Shown here one piece after another: positions 1 through 7,767 of a DNA stretch of 64,000 bases. The notes below the pieces were generated by a model. It did no database searches, was not told where the DNA came from, and worked only from the letters and a program-made list of their open reading frames with translations. Position numbers and translations under genes: made by a program. Position 1 is the stretch's first letter. Each line of letters starts with the position of its first letter. Source of the DNA: Ensifer sesbaniae. Its GTDB lineage: Bacteria > Pseudomonadota > Alphaproteobacteria > Rhizobiales > Rhizobiaceae. The stretch is from positions 3,627,137 to 3,691,136 of the forward strand of contig NZ_JABEKU010000001.1 of NCBI RefSeq assembly GCF_013283665.1. The letters are read 5' to 3'.

Positions 1-693
1 GAACTCGGCGGCAATGCGCCGTTCATCGTCTTCGATGATGCCGATCTCGATGCCGCGGTCGAAGGCGCGCTGATTGCCAAGTTCCGCAACAACGGCCAGA
101 CCTGCGTCTGCGCCAACCGCATCTATGTGCAGGACAAAGTTTATGACGCCTTTTCCGACAAGCTCGCCAAGGCGGTCGCCAAGCTGAAGATCGGCAACGG
201 CCTTGATGAAGGCGTCATCCTCGGGCCGCTGATCGACAAGGCGGCGCTGGAAAAGGTCGAGGAGCACATTGCCGACGCCACCTCCAAGGGGGCACGCGTG
301 GTCCAGGGCGGCAAGCGCCACACGCTTGGCGGCACCTTCTACGAGGCGACGGTTCTGGCCGACGTCACCCAGGCGATGGCCGTCGCGCGGGAGGAAACCT
401 TCGGCCCGGTCGCGCCGCTCTTCCGCTTCAAGGACGAGGCCGATGTGATCGAGCAGGCAAACGATACCGAGTTCGGTCTTGCCTCCTATTTCTACGCCAA
501 GGATCTGGCGCGGGTGTTCCGGGTGGCGGAAGCGCTGGAATACGGCATGGTCGGAGTCAACACCGGGCTGATCTCGACGGCGGAAGCGCCGTTCGGCGGC
601 GTGAAACTCTCCGGCCTCGGCCGCGAGGGCTCGCGCTACGGTATCGAGGAGTTCACCGAGATCAAGTATGTCTGCCTCGGCGGCGTTGCCTGA
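1..693 (+). CDS. gabD: NAD(P)-dependent succinate-semialdehyde dehydrogenase, C-terminal part
   Basis: Oxidises succinate semialdehyde to succinate in GABA and related catabolism; cytoplasmic aldehyde dehydrogenase superfamily. The frame is open from base 1, so the N-terminal half (NAD-binding region) lies outside the window. The visible part begins at the ELGGNAP motif with the general-base glutamate, followed by the catalytic cysteine in GQTCVCANR and the conserved KEETFGP-like stretch EETFGPVAPLFRF. The C-terminus (FGGVKLSGLGREG, then EFTEIKYVC) matches the GabD subfamily closely from memory of the E. coli protein. A Rho-independent terminator follows. The adjacent aldolase and sugar-acid genes leave open that this copy oxidises a different aldehyde product. 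Confidence 0.93.
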   Translation, partial: ELGGNAPFIVFDDADLDAAVEGALIAKFRNNGQTCVCANRIYVQDKVYDAFSDKLAKAVAKLKIGNGLDEGVILGPLIDKAALEKVEEHIADATSKGARVVQGGKRHTLGGTFYEATVLADVTQAMAVAREETFGPVAPLFRFKDEADVIEQANDTEFGLASYFYAKDLARVFRVAEALEYGMVGVNTGLISTAEAPFGGVKLSGLGREGSRYGIEEFTEIKYVCLGGVA

Positions 694-718
694 AACAGGC
701 GAAAATCCAACTTGCAAC

Positions 719-750
719 AAACCGGCCAGTGTTTTGGCCGGTTTTCTTTT
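719..750 (+). terminator. Rho-independent terminator after gabD
   Basis: Inverted repeat AAACCGGCCA / TGGCCGGTTT (719-728 and 735-744) with a 6-base loop, running into a T-rich tract. It lies 25 bases after the gabD stop codon. Confidence 0.85.
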
Positions 751-794
751 GCCAGCAAGGCGTTAGTGTCAAAATCGAAATTATCGATGGCGTG

Positions 795-905
795 AGGTTA
801 CCCTTCACTCCAGCCCTCTCCGTGCGAGCGGAGAAAAGGGATTTCAACGCGGCGCGGTATCGTCTCCGTATACGGGAAGAGGTACCGGCAGGCGGGTGAG
901 GGGCG
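795..905. repeat. Degenerate intergenic repeat with small hairpin
   Basis: GC-rich intergenic segment with an inverted repeat TCTCCG / CGGAGA (817-822 and 829-834) flanked by pieces resembling the CCCTCTCC / GGTGAGGGGC motifs that recur between genes in rhizobial genomes. The copy is decayed and its identity is an inference. Confidence 0.3.
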
Positions 906-943
906 AAGGTTGATCCTCACGGCTACGTTTAAGGAGAATGAGC

Positions 944-1750
944 ATGCCGGCCCCGAAGAACCCCTTTAAGGCAGCCCTGCGCGAAAACCGCTTCCAGCTT
1001 GGACTGTGGGTGGCGCTTGCCAGCCCCTATGCGGCGGAAGTGGTGGCTGGCAGCGGCTATGACTGGCTGCTAATCGATGGCGAGCATGCGCCGAACGATA
1101 TCCCGCTGCTGTCGGCACAGTTTCGCGCGGTCTCGGCATCCGCCAGCCATCCGATGGTCCGTCTGCCGGTCGGCGATACCGTGTTGATCAAGCAGATTCT
1201 CGACACCGGCGTGCAGACCTTGCTGATCCCAATGGTCGAGAGCCTGGCGCAGGCGCAGCAACTGGTGCGTGCCACACGCTATCCGCCGCATGGCGTTCGT
1301 GGCGTTGGTGCCGCCCTCGGCCGTGCGTCTCACTTCGGCCGCATCGGCGACTATCTCCAAACCGCCGGCGACGAGATCTGCCTGATCCTGCAGATCGAAA
1401 GCCGCGCAGGCCTTGCCGCGATCGACGAGATTGCCGCACTCGACGGCGTCGACGGCCTCTTCATCGGTCCGTCCGACCTGGCGGCGGACATGGGTTATCT
1501 CGGCAAGCCCGGCCATCCGGAGGTGCGTGCGGCGATTGCCGACGCCTTCGAGCGTATCAAGAAGGCTGGCAAGGCGAGGGGCATCATGACGCTCGACCTC
1601 GAGCAGGCACGCGACTACCGCGAGCTCGGCGCCGATTTCATGGCGATCGGCACGGACGTCACATCGCTCGTTCGCGCAACGACGGCGCTGCGCCAGGAGT
1701 TTATCGGCGAGGTCGCTTCGGCGCCAAAGAAGCAGGAATCCGGCTACTGA
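944..1750 (+). CDS. HpcH/HpaI-family class II aldolase
   Basis: Divalent-metal-dependent, pyruvate-producing aldolase of the 4-hydroxy-2-oxo-heptane-1,7-dioate aldolase / 2-keto-3-deoxy-sugar-acid aldolase family; about 268 residues, the usual length. Visible motifs are WLLIDGEHAPND (metal/base loop), LLIPMVES, CLILQIESRAG (Q and E metal ligands) and GLFIGPSDLAADMG. AAGGAG at 931-936 sits 7 bases before the ATG at 944 but only 1 base before an in-frame ATG at 938, so 944 is preferred. The gene converges on the UxaB-like gene and overlaps it by 7 bases. In this cluster it probably splits the 2-keto-3-deoxy acid made by the UxaA-type dehydratase into pyruvate and an aldehyde; the true substrate is unknown. 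Confidence 0.85.
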   Translation: MPAPKNPFKAALRENRFQLGLWVALASPYAAEVVAGSGYDWLLIDGEHAPNDIPLLSAQFRAVSASASHPMVRLPVGDTVLIKQILDTGVQTLLIPMVESLAQAQQLVRATRYPPHGVRGVGAALGRASHFGRIGDYLQTAGDEICLILQIESRAGLAAIDEIAALDGVDGLFIGPSDLAADMGYLGKPGHPEVRAAIADAFERIKKAGKARGIMTLDLEQARDYRELGADFMAIGTDVTSLVRATTALRQEFIGEVASAPKKQESGY

Positions 1751-2829
1751 TTCGAGATTGCGGCGAGCTCGGGCATCGAAACGCTCGGGCTCCAGCGCTG
1801 GAGGTCGACGATCCGGCGCTCGATCTTTTCGCGGTGATGGTTGGCGATATCGCCCAGGCGGTGGTTGAGGAACGGGTTTCTGAAGCGCTCCAGCGTCGCT
1901 GCAGCATAGGTGGTCGCCTCGTTCTCCAGACCCTTGGCGGCGAAGGCGGGAATGACTTCGGATTGATAGATGTGGTCCAGCCGGGCTGCCACGGATGCGT
2001 CGGCGAGGATCTCCCGGACGGTCTCGTTCGGGTCGCGGCCTTCCTTGAGCCAAAGATCCGCAAGCACCGTGTGGCCGAGGTTGAGAATGTGGAGCTTCAG
2101 CTTCCCATAGGATGTCAGGTCGTCCACGAGTTTCACGGACGGATGGGTGCAGGGCGAGCGTAGGCCGGGCTGGTTTTCGATTGCCCACAGCGCATAGGGC
2201 TCGGCAATCGCACCGGCGGGCTCCAGCGGTTCGGAGACGATGCGGTCGACCAGCGCGTTTGCCCAGACGACATTTTTGTTTAGCCAGTCGATAAAGGCGC
2301 TCTCTTCGAACCGCTCCGCCGCAAGCCCCAGCATCAGCGCCTTCAACGCATCGCCGTTGCGCGACACGAGCTCGCAGGGAAGGATCGTCAGGGGGCGCCC
2401 GCCTGCATCGAAGCGCGCCTTCAAGAGCAGAAGCAGCTTACCGGGAAAGGAACGGGGAATGTCCGTCACCAGGTCGTTGCTGACTTGGTAACCCGTATCG
2501 CCGGTATTGGAGATCAGGATCTCCGCCTCCTCGGCAACGATCTCCCGGACCTCATTCCAATTTTCAGCCGTCGAAAGCGCGCGCGCCACACTGGTGACCT
2601 GTACTGTCCGGTCGATCCGCTCGCCGCCTTGGATGCCGCGGATGACGACCGGAAAACCCTCGGGGCGGGCAAGCGCCGCAAGTCGTCCGGCGCGTTCCTT
2701 GGATCCGGTCGTCTGGACGATCGTGATCGGCCCGGGCGCCTGACCTGTTTTCAGTGCCTCGCTGACGAAGAGATCGGCATGGGCCTGAAGGAAGCGGCTG
2801 GTCCCGAATTGCACGATCGGCGTCGTCAT
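1744..2829 (-). CDS. Tagaturonate/fructuronate reductase-like (mannitol dehydrogenase family)
   Basis: NAD(P)-dependent polyol/hexuronate oxidoreductase of the UxaB/UxuB/MtlD family. The N-terminus PIVQFGTSRFLQAHAD carries the family's dinucleotide-binding start, and KLHILNLGHTVL contains the catalytic K-x4-N-x2-H signature. At 361 residues it is clearly shorter than E. coli UxaB (about 483), so it represents a short branch of the family. It lies 20 bases downstream of the GntR regulator gene on the same strand, so the two are probably co-transcribed, and overlaps the convergent aldolase gene by 7 bases. Likely role is reduction of a keto-uronate or oxidation of an aldonate in the neighbouring sugar-acid pathway; direction and substrate are inferred. 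Confidence 0.8.
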   Translation of the reverse strand: MTTPIVQFGTSRFLQAHADLFVSEALKTGQAPGPITIVQTTGSKERAGRLAALARPEGFPVVIRGIQGGERIDRTVQVTSVARALSTAENWNEVREIVAEEAEILISNTGDTGYQVSNDLVTDIPRSFPGKLLLLLKARFDAGGRPLTILPCELVSRNGDALKALMLGLAAERFEESAFIDWLNKNVVWANALVDRIVSEPLEPAGAIAEPYALWAIENQPGLRSPCTHPSVKLVDDLTSYGKLKLHILNLGHTVLADLWLKEGRDPNETVREILADASVAARLDHIYQSEVIPAFAAKGLENEATTYAAATLERFRNPFLNHRLGDIANHHREKIERRIVDLQRWSPSVSMPELAAISNQ

Positions 2830-2849
2830 CTTGTGGCTCCGGTAGCTGG

Positions 2850-3728
2850 CTATGGAATGGATTGAAGCAAGGTCTCGCGCGCGGACTGGAGATGGCGCCG
2901 GCAGGCCTGTTCGGCCTTTGCGGGGTCATGCGAGCGCAACGCCTCGATATAGGCAAGGTGCTCTTCCAGGGCGCGGGCGTTGCGCTGGCGGGCATTCGAC
3001 TTGTTCCACTGGTAGTGATAGTGGAAGACGATGGCGATGATGTCGTAGAAATCGACGATGAAGCGGTTGCTGGACGCCTTGTGCACCAGCAAGTGGAACT
3101 GCTCGTCCAGTTCGGAGAATTCCCGGTAGCGGTTGTCGATATCGGCCAGGATTTCCCGGTGCAGGGTCTCGATTTTCTTGAGCTCCTCCCACGCGGGGTG
3201 ATCGTGCGGCAAGGAGACGAAGCGCGCGGCCGAACGCAATTCGAACATCTCGCGCACTTCCGTCAGCTCCAGCGCAAACTCCCGCGTGAAGCCCTTGAGG
3301 ATCCAGTGGCTGTTCGGCCGTTTCTCGATCAGGCCGAAGCGACTGAAGCGAATCAGGAACTCGCGTACGCTGGTCGTCCCGGTGCCGATTTCGCGCGCCA
3401 GTTCGAGTTCGTTGATCTGCATGCCGGGCTCGGCGCCGCCGGCGAGAATCCGGCGCATGAAACTGCGCTCGATGATCTCGGAGAGCGAATCGGTTTCTTC
3501 CGTCGGAAAATAGTCGTCGGGGCGGGGCTGCCGCAGCACGTTCTTCTTGCGCTTGTCCCAGGCGATCAGCTGCAGTTCCTCGAAGCGGCTGAGGATTGCG
3601 CGCACCGTCGTCCGGCTGACGCCGAGCACCTGCCCAAGCTCCGGCTCGGAGGGCAGCGAGGATGTTTCCGCCAGAAGCTTCAGGCAGCGGTTATAGGCAT
3701 CCTTGAAGACGGTATTCTGTTTTGCCAT
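2850..3728 (-). CDS. GntR-family regulator with two winged-helix domains and an FCD ligand domain
   Basis: Transcription factor of 292 residues, longer than usual for FadR-type GntR proteins (about 220-250). Two helix-turn-helix segments are visible: LPSEPELGQVLGVSRTTVRA (near residues 25-45) and INELELAREIGTGTTSVREF (near 104-123), each followed by a wing-like stretch. The C-terminal all-helical FCD domain shows the metal/ligand pattern D-x-x-F-H in ELDEQFHLLVHK and later histidines in EEHLAYIEAL and CRRHLQSARE. It is transcribed away from uxaA across a 223-base intergenic region and probably represses both directions until a sugar-acid ligand binds. The double DNA-binding architecture is the unusual feature. 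Confidence 0.82.
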   Translation of the reverse strand: MAKQNTVFKDAYNRCLKLLAETSSLPSEPELGQVLGVSRTTVRAILSRFEELQLIAWDKRKKNVLRQPRPDDYFPTEETDSLSEIIERSFMRRILAGGAEPGMQINELELAREIGTGTTSVREFLIRFSRFGLIEKRPNSHWILKGFTREFALELTEVREMFELRSAARFVSLPHDHPAWEELKKIETLHREILADIDNRYREFSELDEQFHLLVHKASSNRFIVDFYDIIAIVFHYHYQWNKSNARQRNARALEEHLAYIEALRSHDPAKAEQACRRHLQSARETLLQSIP

Positions 3729-3884
3729 GGCAAGATCCGGCCGGTTTGAACTTGTCTGCGTTTATCAGCGACGCTCCTCTATCGCGGCGATCCGGTTTTG
3801 TCTCCGTCTGTCGTCAGCATCTTTCCTCCCGTTTACCCCGGTCGTTGGCCCGACGGCGTCAGCGACGTTCCGCTATAATACCCA

Positions 3885-3919
3885 TTGACGACGATCTGTC
3901 TATTGTAGATAAAAGACAG
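3885..3919 (+). promoter_or_regulatory. Candidate uxaA promoter with overlapping inverted repeat
   Basis: TTGACG (3885-3890), a 17-base spacer and GATAAA (3908-3913) form a plausible sigma-70-type promoter. An inverted repeat CTGTCT / AGACAG (3896-3901 and 3914-3919) and an inner TCTA-TTG-TAGA palindrome overlap the -10 region, as expected for a repressor operator. The divergent GntR gene is the obvious candidate regulator; this is inference. Confidence 0.5.
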
Positions 3920-3951
3920 AAGAACAGACCTCAACAATCACGGAGAAATCG

Positions 3952-5457
3952 GTGTCTGCGCCGTCCACCATCCTGCTCGCACCGGAGGACAACGTCGTCG
4001 TGGCGACCTTGGCGATTGCCGCCGGTGACGCCCTGCCAAATGGCGCGCGCGCGGCAGCAAAGGTCGATGCCGGCCACAAGATCGCGATCCGCACCATCCG
4101 CACCGGCGAACCGGTCGTCAAATATGCTCAGGCGATCGGACGGGCGACCGCCGATATCGCACCGGGCGACCATGTGCACTCCCACAACCTTGCCTTCGAC
4201 CGGGATCGTTTGGCGATCGGCCCGCAGGGAGCGCCGGAAGCAGCAAGCGATGCCGACAAGGCGCGCACGTTCATGGGCTATCGCCGTGGCGACGGGCGGG
4301 CGGCGACGCGAAACTATATCGGTGTCGTCGCCAGCGTGAACTGTTCCACCACCGTCTGTCGTGCGATCGCCGAGGAGGCGAACAGGCGCATCCTGCCGAA
4401 ATACGAAGGCATCGACGGGTTCGTGCCGATCGTGCATGACCAGGGTTGTGGCATGTCGTCGACGGGCGACGGCATGGCCAATCTGCATCGCACGCTCGCC
4501 GGCTATGCCCGCCACGCCAATTTCGGCGGCGTGCTGATGGTCGGTCTCGGCTGCGAGGTCAACCAGTTGACACTCTATGGGCAGAGCGGTGCCGGCGGCG
4601 AAAAGCGTCACTTCAACATTCAGGAAGCCGGCGGGTCGCGGCGTTCGGTGGAAAAAGCGCTTGGCATTCTCGAGGAAATTGCTGCCGAAGTCGGCAAAGC
4701 GCGTCGCGTGGCCATTCCGGTGAGCGAGATCGTCGTCGGCCTGCAATGCGGCGGATCCGACGGGCTTTCAGGTATTACCGCCAACCCGGCGCTCGGCGCC
4801 GCGGTCGATATCCTTGCAGCGGCTGGTGGTACGGCAATCCTCTCCGAGACCTCGGAGATCTACGGCGCTGAACATCTGCTCCGCAGCCGGGCCGTCAACG
4901 AAGCCGTGGCGATGAAGCTCGACGGACTGATCGCCTGGTGGGAGAACTATGTGGCGATGCACGGCGCCTCGCTCGACAACAATCCGTCGCCGGGCAACAA
5001 ACGCGGCGGCTTGACCACCATTCTCGAAAAATCGCTCGGTGCCGTGGCCAAAGGCGGCCGGTCACCGCTGAACGCGGTCTATCGCTACGCCGAACGGGTG
5101 ACCGAGCATGGGCTCGTCTTCATGGATACGCCCGGCTACGATCCGGTGTCGGCGACCGGCCAGGTCGCTGGCGGCGCCAATGTCATCGCCTTTACCACCG
5201 GTCGCGGCAGTTGCTTCGGCTGTCGGCCGGCACCGTCGATCAAGCTCACCAGCAACACGGCGCTGTTTAGGGCGATGGAAGAGGACATGGACATCGATTG
5301 CGGCGTGATCGCTTCGGGGGAGGCGAGTATCGCAGGGCTCGGCCGCGAGATCTTCGATCTGATCGTCGAGACCGCCTCGGGCCGCAAGACCAAGAGCGAG
5401 CTCTTCGGCTATGGCGACAATGAGTTCGTACCCTGGCATCTGGGGGCGACGCTCTAA
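3952..5457 (+). CDS. uxaA: UxaA-family altronate/galactarate-type dehydratase
   Basis: Iron-dependent sugar-acid dehydratase that turns an aldonate or aldarate into a 2-keto-3-deoxy acid. At 501 residues it is close to E. coli UxaA. An N-terminal SAF-like domain (residues about 1-80, with IAPGDHVHSHNLAF) precedes the catalytic region beginning GYRRGDGRAATRNYIGV, with NCSTTVCRAI, HDQGCGMSS and GLGCEVNQ; the conserved cysteines and histidine fit metal binding. The start is GTG at 3952 with GGAGA 5 bases upstream. It heads a plus-strand run followed 39 bases later by the aldo/keto reductase and then the ABC transporter. Altronate is the classical substrate but is not proven here. Confidence 0.85.
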   Translation: MSAPSTILLAPEDNVVVATLAIAAGDALPNGARAAAKVDAGHKIAIRTIRTGEPVVKYAQAIGRATADIAPGDHVHSHNLAFDRDRLAIGPQGAPEAASDADKARTFMGYRRGDGRAATRNYIGVVASVNCSTTVCRAIAEEANRRILPKYEGIDGFVPIVHDQGCGMSSTGDGMANLHRTLAGYARHANFGGVLMVGLGCEVNQLTLYGQSGAGGEKRHFNIQEAGGSRRSVEKALGILEEIAAEVGKARRVAIPVSEIVVGLQCGGSDGLSGITANPALGAAVDILAAAGGTAILSETSEIYGAEHLLRSRAVNEAVAMKLDGLIAWWENYVAMHGASLDNNPSPGNKRGGLTTILEKSLGAVAKGGRSPLNAVYRYAERVTEHGLVFMDTPGYDPVSATGQVAGGANVIAFTTGRGSCFGCRPAPSIKLTSNTALFRAMEEDMDIDCGVIASGEASIAGLGREIFDLIVETASGRKTKSELFGYGDNEFVPWHLGATL

Positions 5458-5496
5458 ATACGGAACGACTGGCATCCTTGGAGGAGGAGACGGGGA

Positions 5497-6516
5497 ATGC
5501 AGACGAGACGGATCGGTCGGACCGAACTATCGGTGACCGAATATAGCTTCGGCGCCGCCGGTCTCGGCGGGCTCTACCGGGAGTGTACCCGTGACGCGGC
5601 AATCGCGACGCTGGACGCTGCCTGGGCTGCGGGACTGCGCTATTTCGACGTGGCTCCCTTTTACGGCCTCGGGCTTGCCGAGCGCCGGGTCGGCGATTTC
5701 CTGCGTGACAAGCCGCGCGGTGAGTTCGTCCTCTCCACCAAGGTTGGCCGGCTTCTTCATCCGGTGCCGGACGACAAGGTGCCTGACTATTCCTATGTGA
5801 AGCCGCTCAATTTCGACGTCAGCTACGACTACAGCTACGACGGCATCATGCGCTCCGTCGAGTTCAGTTACGCCCGGCTGGGGCTCAACCGCATCGACAT
5901 TCTGTATGTGCACGATATCGGCGTCTACACCCATGGCGCTGCCCGAAGCGCCGTCTATATGAGGCAGTTGCTGGAGGGCGGACTGAAGGCGCTGGAGGAA
6001 CTGAGATCCTCAGGAACCATCGCCGCCTATGGTCTCGGCGTGAACGAGGTGCCGGTTTGCCTCGAGGTCATGCGCCAGGCCGATATCGACTGCATCCTTC
6101 TGGCCGGCCGCTATACCTTGCTCGATCGCTCGGCCGTCGCCGAACTCTTGCCGCTCTGTGAAAAGAAGCAAACCTCCCTTGTCGTCGGCGGGGTCTTCAA
6201 TTCGGGCATCCTGGCAACGGGCCCAGTCGAGGGTGCGCATTTCGATTACATGCCGGCAACGGAAGATGTCCGTCAAAAGGTCGGCGCCATGGAAGTGGTT
6301 GCTCGCGGCATGAACATACCGCTTGCGGCACCCGCCATGCAGTTTCCGCTCGGTCATCCCATGGTTGCCTCCGTGCTGCTCGGGACCGCCAGGCCGGAGA
6401 GCCTGACGCGCAACATGGCACTCACCGAACACCGGTTTTCCGCGGCAGATTTCGCGGCTTTCGAACCGTTCACGCTGGTCGCGCCGGAACTCGGAGACGA
6501 GCCGGTTCGGGTCTAG
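5497..6516 (+). CDS. Aldo/keto reductase (aldose/L-fucose dehydrogenase-like)
   Basis: NAD(P)-dependent TIM-barrel oxidoreductase of 339 residues. The aldo/keto reductase tetrad can be placed: aspartate in RYFDVAPFYG with the catalytic tyrosine, lysine in FVLSTKVGRLL and histidine in DILYVHDIG. The subfamily resembles D-threo-aldose 1-dehydrogenase, L-galactose dehydrogenase and pyridoxal dehydrogenase enzymes, which oxidise the anomeric carbon of an aldose to a lactone. GAGGAGGAGA lies just before the ATG. It sits between uxaA and the sugar-binding protein gene, so a first oxidation step on the imported sugar is the simplest role. Confidence 0.82.
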   Translation: MQTRRIGRTELSVTEYSFGAAGLGGLYRECTRDAAIATLDAAWAAGLRYFDVAPFYGLGLAERRVGDFLRDKPRGEFVLSTKVGRLLHPVPDDKVPDYSYVKPLNFDVSYDYSYDGIMRSVEFSYARLGLNRIDILYVHDIGVYTHGAARSAVYMRQLLEGGLKALEELRSSGTIAAYGLGVNEVPVCLEVMRQADIDCILLAGRYTLLDRSAVAELLPLCEKKQTSLVVGGVFNSGILATGPVEGAHFDYMPATEDVRQKVGAMEVVARGMNIPLAAPAMQFPLGHPMVASVLLGTARPESLTRNMALTEHRFSAADFAAFEPFTLVAPELGDEPVRV

Positions 6517-6598
6517 CGGATCGCGGCCGCCCCGCGCCTGAAATGCTGTTCCGGCAGCTTGCCAAGCCGGAATTGTCGTACTAGCATCCAGATATGTT

Positions 6599-6612
6599 TT
6601 TTATCGATAAAA
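6599..6612. promoter_or_regulatory. Perfect palindrome upstream of the sugar-binding protein gene
   Basis: A 14-base perfect palindrome with core TTATCGATAA lies about 70 bases before the ATG of the binding-protein gene. TTATCGAT also occurs at 781-788 upstream of the aldolase gene, and the uxaA promoter carries the similar TTGTAGATAAAAG. It is a candidate shared operator for the cluster's GntR regulator. Confidence 0.4.
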
Positions 6613-6682
6613 GGTCGATAAGCCGGCACCTGCGATCGACCTCCAAGAAGTGGAACACGGTGCACTGAGAGGAAAACCTGGG

Positions 6683-7672
6683 ATGAGCATTTTGAAAAGC
6701 AGCCTTACCCGTCGCGCCTTCACCGCCCTGGCCGGTGCTGCGATGATCGCCGGCATGTCGCCGGTCGCGTCCTTCGCACAGGACGTGACGATCCCGATCA
6801 TCGTCAAGGACACCACGTCCTTCTATTGGCAAATCGTGCTGGCCGGCGCGCGCGCCGCCGGCAAGGACCTGGGCGTCAATGTACCCGAGCTCGGGGCCCA
6901 ATCCGAGTCCGACATCAACGGCCAGATCAGCATTCTCGAGAACGCGGTTGCCGGCGCTCCGGCTGCCGTCGTCATCTCGCCAACGGAATTCAAGGCGCTC
7001 GGCAAGCCGATCGATGAGGCGGCGAAGTCTGTTCCGATCATCGGCATCGACTCGGGCGCGGACTCGAAGGCCTTCTCCTCGTTCCTCACCACCGACAACG
7101 TCCAGGGTGGCCGCATCGCTGCCGACGGTCTCGCTGCGGCGGTCAAGGAAATGACCGGGAAGGAAGAGGGCGAAATCGCCATCATCACCAGTCTCCCGGG
7201 CGTCGGCTCGCTCGACCAGCGCCGCGAGGGCTTCCTCGATCAGGTCAAGACGAAGTATCCGGGCTTCAAGGTCGTCGCCGACAAATATGCCGACGGCCAG
7301 GCGACGACCGGCCTCAACATCATGACCGACCTGATCACCGCCAATCCCAATCTTGTCGGTGTCTTCGCCTCCAACCTGATCATGGCGCAGGGCGTCGGCC
7401 AGGCGATCGCCGAAAACAAGCTCGGCGACAAGATCAAGGTGATCGGCTTCGACAGCGACGACAAGACGGTCGGCTTCCTCAAGGAAGGCGTTCTGGCCGG
7501 TCTCGTCGTTCAGGATCCCTATCGCATGGGCTATGATGGCGTGAAGACGGCGCTGGCCGTTTCTAAGGGTGAAAAGGTCGAAAAGAACGTCGATACCGGT
7601 GCCAATCTGGTGACCAAGGCCAATATGGCCGAACCGAAGATCGACGCTCTCTTGAACCCGAAGGTGAAGTGA
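6683..7672 (+). CDS. Sugar ABC transporter periplasmic substrate-binding protein (RbsB-like)
   Basis: Captures a sugar in the periplasm and delivers it to the permease/ATPase encoded next. The ATG at 6683 has GAGAGGA about 9 bases upstream; longer in-frame starts lack a ribosome site. Residues 1-32 form a signal peptide ending ASFAQ; TRRAFT inside it resembles a twin-arginine motif, so Tat export is possible. The mature part shows Peripla_BP_4 features: DTTSFYWQIVLAGARAAGKD at the start, PTEFKALGKPIDEA, GIDSGAD, TDNVQGGRIAADGL and VIGFDSDDKTVGFL. Strong intercistronic hairpins follow, consistent with this gene being expressed above the rest of the operon. Confidence 0.93.
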   Translation: MSILKSSLTRRAFTALAGAAMIAGMSPVASFAQDVTIPIIVKDTTSFYWQIVLAGARAAGKDLGVNVPELGAQSESDINGQISILENAVAGAPAAVVISPTEFKALGKPIDEAAKSVPIIGIDSGADSKAFSSFLTTDNVQGGRIAADGLAAAVKEMTGKEEGEIAIITSLPGVGSLDQRREGFLDQVKTKYPGFKVVADKYADGQATTGLNIMTDLITANPNLVGVFASNLIMAQGVGQAIAENKLGDKIKVIGFDSDDKTVGFLKEGVLAGLVVQDPYRMGYDGVKTALAVSKGEKVEKNVDTGANLVTKANMAEPKIDALLNPKVK

Positions 7673-7680
7673 CGACGGCC

Positions 7681-7740
7681 GCGGCGGGCCGCTTTGCCCG
7701 CCGCACCCGCTTGCGACCGGAACGAGGACCGGTCGCAAGC
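7681..7740 (+). other. Two intercistronic hairpins after the binding-protein gene
   Basis: GCGGCGGG / CCCGCCGC (7681-7688 and 7697-7704) is followed by a perfect 12-base stem GCTTGCGACCGG / CCGGTCGCAAGC (7709-7720 and 7729-7740). Neither has a T-tract, so they look like mRNA 3'-end stabilisers or partial attenuators between a highly expressed binding-protein gene and its ATPase gene rather than full terminators. Confidence 0.7.
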
Positions 7741-7767
7741 GATCTCCGCGATGGGAGGAATGCGCAG

